In this document: piece after piece, positions 11,897-22,700 of the stretch
Numbering within the stretch: the first letter of the stretch is position 1
How the letters are laid out: the number at the start of each line of letters is the position of its first letter
Source of the DNA: Solen grandis
Taxonomy: Eukaryota > Mollusca > Bivalvia > Adapedonta > Solenidae
NCBI GenBank assembly: GCA_021229015.1
Contig: CM037790.1
Location: forward strand, 52,880,771 to 52,944,770
Length of the DNA stretch: 64,000 nt
Direction of reading: 5' to 3'
Made by a program: the position numbers and the translations under genes
The notes under the pieces: generated by a model
What the model saw: only the letters and a program-made list of their open reading frames with translations
The model's database searches: none
What the model was told of the DNA's origin: nothing

Positions 11897-12696
11897 GGCC
11901 ATCAGCTACGGCCCAAATAGTGATTTATAAAGACTTTTTATATGCAATTTGTGCAATGGTTTTAGGCCATGGCTTATTATTATTATTGCTTTGATATTGC
12001 TACTTAAAGCGCCATATATACACGTATAGATGTTTTCATTTAGGGTTAGTAAAAAAGGGATACCATGTCGGTACTTACGTACACGTACGGGTCCCTGAAC
12101 GATATGTGCTTTTAGGCGCCATATTGCTTTTGTGCGGCGCCAGTGAATTTTAGGTTTTCCTTTAGGGTTAGTAAAAACGGGATACCATGCCGGTACTTAT
12201 GTGCACGTACGGGTCCCGGGATATTTGTTTTGCTGCTATATAGGCGCCATATTGCTTTGTGCGGCGCCTCCTTTCATGGGTAGGTTGAGATACAAGATGG
12301 CGCATCAATAAGGAGAAGCTTCCATAAGTGTACTTATGCTGCTTATAAAAATGTTTGTGCTTCGCCGCTTGCATTAATTGGTGTAATTTTTGTCATGCTT
12401 GTAATTTTCATCTAAACGGGGTCACGCCCATATCCGCCATACTTAGGGTTCCTTTGATTAAGTAAAAAGTTAAAAGAGAAAATATCGTTGGTTTTTTGTT
12501 GTTATCCTTCAATTTAATATTCGGTTATCGCCCCACCGTCTTTCTAGGTTTTATGATGGAATAGAGCTACAAGTAGCGCTGGAGCGACAGTAGTCGCCTC
12601 CGGTGTAGGTAAGGGGAGAGAAAGTCAACGTTAAGAACGTCAGTTTCTCTGGTCCTGTTATTTCTTAGTTTTTTCCTTTAGGAGCCTCCCGAACAA
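11897..12696 (+). repeat. direct repeat B1 of the Ngaro-like element
   Basis: Begins GGCCATCAGCTACGGCCCAA and ends CCTCCCGAACAA. It is nearly identical to 13066-13852 except for a 13-bp indel near 12057. It contains two tandem copies of a unit of about 120 bp (12041-12148 and 12162-12270), each with CACGTACGGGTCCC and a GGCGCCATATTG...GCGGCGCC hairpin. The 68-codon minus-strand frame found identically in both repeats is not a gene. Confidence 0.9.
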
Positions 12697-12734
12697 GGGG
12701 CGTTATTCATATATAATAGCGCGGTTTGTTCGGG
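12688..12734. other. nested hairpin at the B1/A2 junction
   Basis: CCCGAACAA at 12688-12696 pairs perfectly with TTGTTCGGG at 12726-12734. Inside, GCGTTATT (12700-12707) pairs with AATAGCGC with one G-T wobble. The hairpin sits exactly where repeat B1 ends. Confidence 0.85.
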
Positions 12735-13065
12735 GGCCCTTTCCATAGCTTCAAGTTTTGATTTCATTCAGTACTTTGATACTCTGGTCATCCTCACGAG
12801 CATGTTGATGTCACGTAACACCTCCTCGCTCTCTCTCGCTTCCGGTAGCCTCAGAAGAGTAAGTTAAAAGATTTGTCCTAAGAATTTTTGTCAAACCCTC
12901 CCACCCTTGCCCCTTGTAATTAAGAGGAAGTTTTCTGCTGCGTTCGTTTTATTGTCTGTTTCAGCTATTATTGTTTTACTGGCTTCGTTTTGGCAACCAG
13001 CGAATGGAAAGGGACTCGACAACGATGACGTCTAAAGGAGTCCGGCGTGACCCGCCTATCTGTTA

Positions 13066-13852
13066 GGCCATCAGCTACGGCCCAAATAGTGATTTATAAA
13101 GACTTTTTATATGCAATTTGTGCAATGGTTTTAGGCCATGGCTTATTATTATTATTGCTTTGATATTGCTACTTAAAGCGCCATATATACACGTATAGAT
13201 GTTTTCATTTAGGGTTAGTAAAAACGGTACTTACGTACACGTACGGGTCCCTGAACGATATGTGCTTTTAGGCGCCATATTGCTTTTGTGCGGCGCCAGT
13301 GAATTTTAGGTTTTCCTTTAGGGTTAGTAAAAACGGGATACCATGCCGGTACTTATGTGCACGTACGGGTCCCGGGATATTTGTTTTGCTGCTATATAGG
13401 CGCCATATTGCTTTGTGCGGCGCCTCCTTTCATGGGTAGGTTGAGATACAAGATGGCGCATCAATAAGGAGAAGCTTCCATAAGTGTACTTATGCTGCTT
13501 ATAAAAATGTTTGTGCTTCGCCGCTTGCATTAATTGGTGTAATTTTTGTCATGCTTGTAATTTTCATCTAAACGGGGTCACGCCCATATCCGCCATACTT
13601 AGGGTTCCTTTGATTAAGTAAAAAGTTAAAAGAGAAAATATCGTTGGTTTTTTGTTGTTATCCTTCAATTTAATATTCGGTTATCGCCCCACCGTCTTTC
13701 TAGGTTTTATGATGGAATAGAGCTACAAGTAGCGCTGGAGCGACAGTAGTCGCCTCCGGTGTAGGTAAGGGGAGAGAAAGTCAACGTTAAGAACGTCAGT
13801 TTCTCTGGTCCTGTTATTTCTTAGTTTTTTCCTTTAGGAGCCTCCCGAACAA
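13066..13852 (+). repeat. direct repeat B2 of the Ngaro-like element
   Basis: Second copy of 11897-12696, with a 13-bp deletion near 13225. It ends CCTCCCGAACAA and runs into an A tract, where similarity stops. The near identity of B1 and B2 suggests either a recent insertion or homogenisation. Confidence 0.9.
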
Positions 13853-14836
13853 AAAAAAATCAGGCACACGTTTTAGGGTCGGGCGGTTGCAGAAGGCTTG
13901 GGCCCCTTCTGCGTGTCGATTTTTGATACATTTTTTTTTTCTAAATTTTAAATCAGTGACAAAACAAACAATATTCAGAAATGAAAGATGTTGATATTTA
14001 ATATAAAATCTTTAATATCCGTTTTATTTCGCACATAAATTGTGTTTTCTGTGCATTAGTATTTCGTATTCATTGACTTATCAGTAACATTGCTCAATGA
14101 CTGATTGCCTGGATTTGATTTGATTTAGTGATCATGCATAATCTAATATACATTGTCCCAAAATATGGATTGTCCCAAAATTTGGCAGATTAAGATTTTC
14201 GAATTCTTTCATTTCATATTCATGTTGTTTTTTTTAAATTTAAAATACACCAGGGTCTCTATATAAGAGACCATGAATACACATACATGTATATTATTAT
14301 ATTCGTAAATATTTAAAAGTGATGAAAAACATGATGATGTATCGGCCTACTGTCTGTATTTTATTTCTTTCAGGAAAAATATTTAGGAGTTAGTTTCATA
14401 AAAATAATACTTAAAAAGTTATGTAAAAATAGTTAAGCTGATGACATTTAGAAACACAACCCATTTCTGATTAAGTTTAACTTGCATAGCTAGCGATAGG
14501 TATGCATCTACTCTGCAGTTTGCTACAGCAAAAAAAAAATCATTACCTTTTTAACTTTTTCAAAAACGAAATCGGCAATTTTTAATACCTGAAAGTTCAT
14601 CAACCTGCCGGCGGCTAATTAGCCCGCTTTTAATGCAAGATTTAAAACTTTATACATGTAGAGAAAAGTGAGTTAAAAAATTTGTTGAGTGGATTTCGTA
14701 AAAGTTGTTTATTATTAATATTATTAATTCGTTTGGGCTCTAGTGAATTGTTTCGATGCTAATTACATTTAAATGTCCAGCTTAGTTGTTGTTTTTAGCT
14801 TAACTATTTTTATGCTATTTCTTAAACTGCATTTGC
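13853..14836. other. intergenic, no gene seen
   Basis: Flank of the Ngaro-like element. It is AT-rich and includes a small palindrome GGCTAATTAGCC near 14613. No gene seen. Confidence 0.55.
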
Positions 14837-15082
14837 CTAAAATAGTTTATAGGCCACAGCGATCTAGGTCATCCACAACTCGCTCTAGACAGGAGTCTAG
14901 GTGACCACGCCGTGCACGTGTCCAGCGGAGCCGCCCACACAGTCGATCCAATCCATGGGAAGACCCAGTGTCCGTTATCAGGCGACCGTGGGACTCCGGC
15001 AACAGTGATCACACTAGCGATAATCCTCCCCGAAGTGTTCCCGGAGACTCTCATTAGGATACCCCAGGGGTAGCAGCTGAAC

Positions 15083-15715
15083 CTGTAAATAGAAAAACAA
15101 AGATAAAAATATGTTCATTAAATGTTTGTGGACTTAAGAAAAAACTTGATTATCCAGATTTCATTGAATACGTCAACCAGTTTGACTTGTTTTGTGTTTC
15201 AGAAACACATCTTGATGACTCTGACATCGTTAACATACAAGGGTTTGAGTTTCTTGCCAAGCACAGGGTCCAGCATTATAAACGCAAGTCCGGAGGTATC
15301 GGTATATTCGTACGCCAGAATATCATGCCATTCGTTACTATTTTAAAAACCAATTGTGCGTATGTCTTGTGGATACAGCTAAACGACGAGTTATCAATCT
15401 CAAAGGAACCTGTCATCATCGGGGCAGTTCACGTTTCTTAACTGTGGGCCAATTCATTGAATTTGAAAATGAAATTTCAGACAAATGCTCAGATTTTAGA
15501 CACGTTTTCCTTATTGGGGACACAAATTGTAGGACGGCTTCACTGTGTGATTTCGTACTCCCAGATCCGTTTGTTAGCGAACAATTACTGAATTCTGATA
15601 TTGATGAATCACTAAATAAATATACTTTGCTAGAAGAAATGTCTATACCCCTTGAAAGATATTCTTGCGATAAAAGATCGAACTCAAATGGTGTTAGATT
15701 TATTGACATATGCAG
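15083..15715 (+). pseudogene. LINE endonuclease domain, frameshifted and truncated
   Basis: APE-type endonucleases nick the target DNA for LINE insertion. The frame starting near 15083 reads ICSLNVCGLKKKL (Asn of block I), CVSETHLDD (catalytic Glu) and KSGGIGIFVRQNI. A one-base shift near 15430 moves to the frame with HVFLIGDTNCR (the GDxN block). The frame is open to about RFIDIC, where it joins directly to the far C-terminal region. The terminal SDH block and the entire RT are therefore missing. Confidence 0.85.
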
Positions 15716-16600
15716 GACCTCCTTGAAAGGGTTCATAACAAATTCCTCAGACGAGTAACAAATACACGTAAGTCGACCCCTATATCCTTCTTATATGGCG
15801 AATTAGGTAGATACCCAATCTCTATTGTTGTTAAAAGCCGTATGCTGTCCTTCTGGGTACGCCTCCTGAATGGTAAAACAAACAAGCTTAGTTTAAAACT
15901 GTATAATTACATTAAATCAAAGCCAAATTTAAATAATAAATGGATAAATTGTATTAAAGATAGTCTGATTTCTGTAGGTAGGCCTGGGGCCATATTCATA
16001 AAGCTCCTTAATTTTTAAGGAAAATAATTCCTTAACTGGAATAAATCTCCTAACGATTTTTATAGATAAGATATAAGGAAATCTCTAATAACTAAGGGAA
16101 ATCTATGTGAATTTAAGGAAAATCTTTGAAACTAAGGGCATTTTTCTCCTTAGGAGCTTTATGAATACGGCCCCTGACCTCCGGCGAAATCAACATTTAA
16201 TACATAATCAGTCCCTACATAAACACATAAAACAAAAACTTGTTGATCAATTCAAGCAAAATTGGACGGCCGATCTACAACTCTCAAATAAAGGTAAAAT
16301 TTACAGCAGTTTCAAAGATTTACATGAGTTTGAGAAATACCTGACACTCCTCGATAAAAACCATGCTCAAATAATGCTGAAATTCCGTACTGCTAACCAC
16401 CGCTTACCTGTTGAGACCGGTCGTTATGATGACACACCTTACCATGATAGAAAATGTCCCCTGTGTATTTCGAACAGTGTTGGAAACGAGGAACACTATT
16501 TACTTAATTGCCCTTATTTTAAATCAGAAAGAGAACATTTAATACCAAACTGTAGCAACCACCCTTTAAATAGGCTCTTATCAAACAAAAAACATTTTTA
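15716..16600 (+). pseudogene. LINE ORF2 C-terminal region with zinc knuckle
   Basis: The first part (15716-15985) reads LLERVHNKFLRRVTNTRK and LYGELGRYPI, a conserved region found after the RT in LINE ORF2 proteins. The second part (16176-16600) contains KFRTANHRLPVETGRY and then CPLC...EEHYLLNC, a CxxC-H-C zinc knuckle. Between them is a 187-bp TIR element. Removing it together with one copy of the target duplication brings GRP and DLRR back into one frame. A further slip in the terminal A/T tract near 16595 ends the frame early. Confidence 0.85.
15986..16172. mobile_element. 187-bp MITE inside the LINE ORF
   Basis: Terminal inverted repeats: 5' GGGGCCATATTCATAAAGCT, and the 3' end reads AGCTTTATGAATACGGCC. 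A CCT triplet at 15983-15985 and 16173-16175 is the likely 3-bp target duplication. The interior is AT-rich with many TAAGGAAAT-type repeats and encodes nothing. A 3-bp duplication and GGG-type ends fit PIF/Harbinger-like MITEs, but the family is uncertain. Confidence 0.85.
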
Positions 16601-16830
16601 GGAACCTCAGTACGTTCATGAGCATTATTATGAAGAAGTTTAACTGATATACCGGTACCTCCGTTCAGTGTTACTTTAAGCCCTATATATATCGAATTAA
16701 ATGATTTGCCTATATTTATTTCACGAATATTTGCATGTAAACACGTTCGTGCATATTATATTATCTATATTTTGCTTTCAACATAAAAGAAATTTGATAA
16801 ACTCACCGTGGTCATAAAGTCCCGTTTTCT

Positions 16831-16891
16831 TGTCCAATGCAAAGACAAAGCGCCGCGGGCGATCAATGCAAAGACAAAGCGCCGCGGGCGA
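16831..16891. repeat. 29-bp tandem duplication
   Basis: Two adjacent copies of a unit beginning CAATGCAAAGACAAAGCGCC and ending GCGGGCGAT, inside the LINE 3' part. The GC-rich unit stands out in AT-rich surroundings. Confidence 0.9.
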
Positions 16892-17780
16892 TGCCATGTT
16901 ATCATTGACCGATGATGTGTAAAGTGTACTGCTACAGCACGCTTTCAGCAATATTTTCAAGATTTTATGTTTCTTCATTCCTTTTTTTGTTTGTTTGTTT
17001 GTTTGTGAAATGTAAAGTACCATATATTCCTTTTTAATGTAAAGAACCATCTATCTATCAATTTATCTAATGTCACTCAACTTTATTGTGCAATGTAAAC
17101 AACTGTTTTTCTATGCAATGATCATTCTTCTCTCTCTCTCTCTTGCTCTCTCTGTCACCTTCATTTTATTAGTGCCTCATACAAATCAAATAGTTTAGTT
17201 GATCAAATCTTTATCACTTACATATTTAATACACTTACATTTATTGTTAAAATACATTTCTGTATACCTAATCTGTAATAGAATTATGTACATGTATCTT
17301 ATGAGCAAATATATTTTTATTTTATTATTATTTTTTTTTCTAATTGGAAATCTCTTTCTCTTTCTCTCTCCCTCTCTCTCTTAAATCTGTTTGTAACCTA
17401 GGACCGAATTTTTTGTACTTACTACAACGTGTAGGTGCACCTTTTGATTTGTTTTAGCATCCTATTGGTAAAATAAGCTTATAAATTTGCTTTTCTTTAT
17501 ATATTTATTTCTCTCTCTCTTCTAATAATTTATTTTTAACATATCAAATTGTAATAAGTAACATAATGATATACAGCGACAACGATAAGTCTTTATGTAT
17601 ATGCCTGTTCTGATTTCCCCTTCCTCTTTCTCTCTCTCCCTCTCTCTCTCTCTCTCAAGACTTACCTGTTACCCCAAACCGGAATGGAATGTTTTGTTAT
17701 TAATACATCATATTTGTACATGTTTGTATACCTGGAATGTAATAAAGTTATGTTCTGTTCTGTTCTAAAATAGTTTATAG

Positions 17781-19415
17781 TTGTAACTGATACAAACTTT
17801 TGGTAATTGCCTATTTTCCCAATTGTTAGATCGCTCGGAAGACGACATGTAAATTTCTCTCAATCAGTGACCCTAAACACATGCTTATCACACAGTCATG
17901 GACGACTGCCGATTCGGATTACCTACACATTAACAGCAGGGGGCCATAAGACAATAGGAGTCTGGCTGGTCAGGTGGTTATGCGGGTGGTTCAGTATGGG
18001 GGCCCACGATGGAAATTTTCTCTAGACAACACTATTATGATGTAATCAAGGGATTTTATAGCCTAGAAAAATGTATGACCAGGGAAGCGGGGGGGGGGGG
18101 GGGGGGGGGGGGCGCCCCCCCCCCAAGGCCCCCTCCTCGCCCCCCCCCCCGCTTGATCCGGGCCTGTGCATTAAGAGTCCCATAACAATAACACAAATCT
18201 ATTTAACCGCGGGGAGGGGGGAGGTCAACATATCACGTGACAAATAAATGTGGTGTCAATGTTTTGAATGTAATCACGCTGACTCGTGCGCTTCCACACA
18301 TTTATCATGAAAATGATCGAATGGCTGAGACAATATAACCACATGTAGCAATAGAGTAGCTAGGATAAAGAAATGCTCAGCATATTAAATGAGTTTTGTT
18401 TATAAAGAAATTTAACAAGTAAAATATTAGACAAAGTTGCAACATACTGCAATAACCTGTAATACAAATAGGCAGAATCATTAATAGTGACGTCACATGG
18501 AAGTCAATCAATTATGCAAATGATCTATCACCTTGACACTTTGCAATGAAAGTTTTGATAAACAGAAAAGAAAATAATATGAAATTGATTATGATTACGT
18601 TTCTAAATTCGTCAGCACTTAATCGAAACGGGAAGAATGGCACACAATTTTTATAGGTGCATGCATTTGATTTTCACAGCTTGTCACGGTGTCTTTACTC
18701 AAATATTAGTATAAAGAAAATGGTGAGGTGATTGCTGATTCTGATTTTATTCCGCTGACACAAATACTCATTTGTCATTAGAAAAATAGACTCCTATTGT
18801 GATAAAGCGCCCAGGAGCATTAGAAGAGACGGTGAAAAGTTTTCCAACTCAAGCGTTCAATAGAAATGGTAATAAAATATTGTATTAAAGCCTTTGTTCC
18901 ATTAACAACGGAACAAGTTGTGTCGTTAGATCAAACCCTAAGAGACTCAGCTTTGATTGATTGACCCGCATGCGTTAATCGGAAAGCTGTTGATAGTACT
19001 TTTAATTACGTTTGTAGTGTACTGACCTTTTTAACTTTGCTTTTATAATAACTACTTTTTTTTTCAACAATAAATGGACACGGACCTCTCTTCCCGTTCA
19101 TCATCATAGTGTGCTGAGTCTAAACAAAAATTTCCGGAAGAAAATTATAAAACGTTTTAGCGTATATAGATTTGGAGTACCCCTTATATCACGTTGACAA
19201 GTTGACTACCGGTAGTTTATTTGCGTTAAGTTATTTGCACTTGATGGACATTCAAGCCTTACCTGGATTGGTTGGATAACAGACACAATATTTCTATTAA
19301 CGGAACCAAAAGTACAAGTGTCATTTCAGTTTAGCGCTGACTAAATTTGGGTGATTTTGTTTAATCAAGAATTGGATTTTTATTTTACAATAAATAATCA
19401 CATCGCTTGCTAAAT
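17781..19415. other. region upstream of the PAN gene
   Basis: Holds a 63-bp run of G then C at 18089-18151 and otherwise AT-rich sequence. It should contain the promoter and 5' UTR of the gene starting at 19416. I see no convincing TATA box or noncoding exon. A TTATAT near 19185 is only suggestive. Confidence 0.4.
18089..18151. repeat. poly-G / poly-C tract
   Basis: About 24 G, then GCG, a C run, a short spacer and another C run. The G arm can pair with either C arm or form a G-quadruplex. Run length may be unreliable in the assembly. Confidence 0.9.
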
Positions 19416-19571
19416 ATGTTGGGTTTGCAGAAAATATATTTCATGATTTTCGTTGCCATGACTGCAGCGGGTGCTATTTACGGGGATGTTAATGTATACG
19501 AGTTTGAAGAAATACTTCAAGGGATAGCGGTTCCAAACAGTGTTTTAGAGGTGCATGAAGTCAAGAGCTTT
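19416..19571 (+). CDS. exon 1 of PAN-like gene (signal peptide)
   Basis: ATG at 19416 begins MLGLQKIYFMIFVAMTAAG. It is chosen over an upstream in-frame TTG at 19407. The exon ends at codon TTT before the donor GTGAGT (19572), phase 0. It encodes the signal peptide and the start of the mature N-terminus, DVNVYEFEEILQG. Confidence 0.85.
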
Positions 19572-19680
19572 GTGAGTACCGGTGTTTTATTTGATTTTTT
19601 TTTCTATTTTTTCTACGGGGAGGACGGTTTGCACATTATTCTTTCTCATGAATGTATTAACATTGATAAGTCGTAAAAAC

Positions 19681-19715
<35 letters not shown>

Positions 19716-22700
19716 AAAATATGAGAATGACCATTTATTCAGACTTAATGGTTTTTAAATTAAGAAAATATTTTTTCCTTAAAGTTAAAATTACATCTAA
19801 GATAAAAATGCATATCTCAATGATTTTCTCTTATTTTAATAATATTATTGTGAGATTAGAAACATATTGTCTATATTTAGTTATCCCATCAAAGCCCGCA
19901 TATAACTTCACAATATAAGCTTTCAAAATTTCAAAACAAAGGTAATCTTAGAGGCAGATTTACATATTATGACATGTGAAATAATTTATTTTTATTATCT
20001 CCCCTTGATAATTTTGTTATCATGACTCATCTCCCCTGAAAACTAAAAAACGTGACTTTCTCCATTTTGCTATGGTAAAGTTCAGATTTTTTATGAAAGT
20101 TGAACAGAATCATATAATGCATCTTTCTACCATGAGTTCTTCTCATGAATCAAATGCAGTTTTTCATATTCACAGAAAATGTATTTTCCCATAGGCTTCA
20201 ATGCTGATTATCTCCCCCAAATTAGATCAAACTTGAAAAAAAACTCTTGGTGATTTTTTTTTTTAAATTTCTTCAAATTGACAAAGTTTCATAGAAATAT
20301 TACCATCCAGTGGCAATATATAGAATATGACTAATACCTTAAGGAAGATTTAAGCTATTAAATGCATATCCGTATCTCAAGGTGCAGAACGTTTTGACAA
20401 TATTCCTGTTACATTGAATTACATCCGGTTACGGTGATCAAGTGTCTTGCGTGCATTTCTGAAAAAGTTCAGGAAAAAAAAGAAAAGAAAATGCAGATAA
20501 TAATCCTCTAAGGATTACTTTTCATAAAGTGCGAATCAATTCCAAAATTATATTTCTTTGTGTACTGAAAATGAACATTTTTTTCTAAAGCAACGAGGCA
20601 TTTATCAAATGTGAATTCGTATATAACCCCAAATTTGTATAACATATCAATAATTGTCAACTTACTTTTTTCGAAGAACATGCATGTATTTTTTTTAATT
20701 AAGTTGTTAAATCAATAAAACAGTTCAACGCGTGTGGTTAGCAGAAGTGAATTGCTTTAAAACAGCAACAACAAAAAGGAAAGGAAAAAAATCAAATTTA
20801 TTTAGAGGTAAAATTTAAGTTCTAAGTACGAAGATATTGTGACCTTTGAAGAAAAGTGTAATATTTAATTAAATAGTCAATGTATATTACTGGAAGAGGA
20901 ATGATTGAAAATGCTTAAACAATTTACGAATATTATAATCTAACTTATAAAGACCCGTTATTTTCGTTGCCAACTTCTTCCACGTATTAAAATGAGTAAA
21001 TGCATATTTTTTTTCACGAAATGATTTATACGAAGATCATTGTATAAAAATAAACATTGTATAAAAATCTAAATTGTTATAAACATACTTTAACGAGTGG
21101 AATATTCTACTTGTAATATTTGCTCGGAAATCTAATTGTTGCTCTTTATCATAATTTATCTTACGTCTTTCGTGTTTACACATTCTTACTTTACTCATTA
21201 TACCACTACATTTATTTTACAAACGTTGTAGTCATTGATATTTCCGGGGGATTTATATTCGTCGATTTCGTGGATAGCTGTACCCATGAATATTAATCCC
21301 TACGAAAATTATTCAGTAAGACGTCAGGTTTTCTAGAACATGAATACACGAATATACATATGGCGTGACAAACTTTGCGATGTTCAATGTCAAATATATC
21401 TTTTTAAATGATATAGGCAATATGACTATTGACTATTTGAGTTTACCGTCGATTCGACAGTATTTCAGTCATATAGCGACGTCCAGCTAATTACAGGTGA
21501 AGGAAGACCCCCGACTCCACGGATAGAACCACCGACCTACCGCAAGCCAGCTGGAAGGCTTCCCCACATGAAAATCCGAATGACCCTGCCGGGATTCGAA
21601 CCCACGCGGTGAGGGGCTGAGTGAGTGTTAAAGTCAGCGACTTTACCCTCTCAGCCACGGAGGCCCTATAGGCACTAAGTGTTGAAAATGTATTTGCCAG
21701 ATGCAAATATATATGGACAAAGCAAATTATTTATTAGATTAATAATTATACATTTCATCTAAAATATTTGTTTAATAAAATTAATCATGACCTTAAAATT
21801 CTATAAATATGTACAAAAGTATTTGTCGTGTATCTAAAGAAATATATGTGATATTAATATTATATGTGAGATATAATTTGCATGATGGGATATCGGCAAT
21901 CAAGCCTATTTTTCCGGCAGCCGGGTGAATATGTGCACATAACACAGGGAAGATGCCATATTTGATAATCAGAGTTCAGATTTGTTTCAGCCTTTCGCTC
22001 CCGTGATTTTAAAGTTTTTTGTTTAGATTGAGTGTGCCAGCCAGTGTGCCCAGGTCCCAGGTTGCAACTCATTCGCCATCAGCTGTAGCGCTCTTTCCGA
22101 TGGTCAGGGATCGGAATGCCACCTTTCTGGTGGCTATGTGGAATCTTCGGCAGAACTCAGTGTTGGTGAACTCTGCTACGTCCAGAAGAAAATAGCAGGT
22201 GTTACGTTCGTCATTGCCCCCACTCCCGCCTTGACTACCCCAACCACCACCCAGACGTCTAATACACCTGCTGTAAGTCAATCACAGAACTTAATGTTAT
22301 GCCATATATTAGTTGAGACTTTAAAGAATTCCGACTTTCGTGAAAATTATGAGTCCTAATTAAGATAACGATTTATTTTTGGTTTTCATTACGGACATTG
22401 TCCGCGAAAATTGGTTTTGCGTGGTTGATTATGCGTCAAATCATTTAAGCAGATAACGGATTGAATCAATAAATACTAGGCATATATTTTTGGAAAATTT
22501 CCTGAAAGTTTGAAATCGGAGTAATGATACAAGTTCGTAAAGTGTGTTATATACAATTTTTAGCCTCGTCGAAATATAACGTATGGTTTCCGTATAAGGT
22601 TATCGTAATAAGACAAACAGTAATGATTATTTAGATTCAATGACTTGAAAACAACAACAATATCATAATTATGTACATGTAAAATGACTATTTAAGGTAT

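Larger units (their letters stand above)
10533..13852 (+). mobile_element. Ngaro-like (DIRS order) retrotransposon, 3' part
   Basis: Three parts occur in the order known for Ngaro elements: a tyrosine recombinase region (10549-11024), an SGNH-hydrolase region (11167-11769), and a 3' split direct repeat. The direct repeat has a first copy B1 at 11897-12696, a 369-bp unique segment (A2 by Ngaro convention) at 12697-13065, and a second copy B2 at 13066-13852. The matching A1 copy, RNase H and reverse transcriptase are not seen and would lie left of the N gap. The recombinase carries a frameshift, so this copy is not autonomous. Confidence 0.75.
14853..17764 (+). mobile_element. LINE (non-LTR retrotransposon) with internal deletion
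   Basis: A perfect 16-bp target duplication, CTAAAATAGTTTATAG, lies at 14837-14852 and 17765-17780 and brackets the whole insertion. Inside, in order, are an endonuclease region (about 15083-15715), a C-terminal post-RT region with zinc knuckle (15715-16600), a long AT- and TC-rich 3' part, and a 3' end AATAAAGTTATG followed by (TTCTG)n. The reverse transcriptase domain is absent. The microsatellite-like 3' end recalls CR1/L2/Jockey-type elements, but the clade cannot be fixed without the RT. Confidence 0.9.

Noticed and set aside
12168..13530. Identical 68-codon minus-strand frames at 12168-12374 and 13324-13530
   Set aside because: They are identical only because they lie in the two copies of the Ngaro direct repeat. 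No start context or domain.
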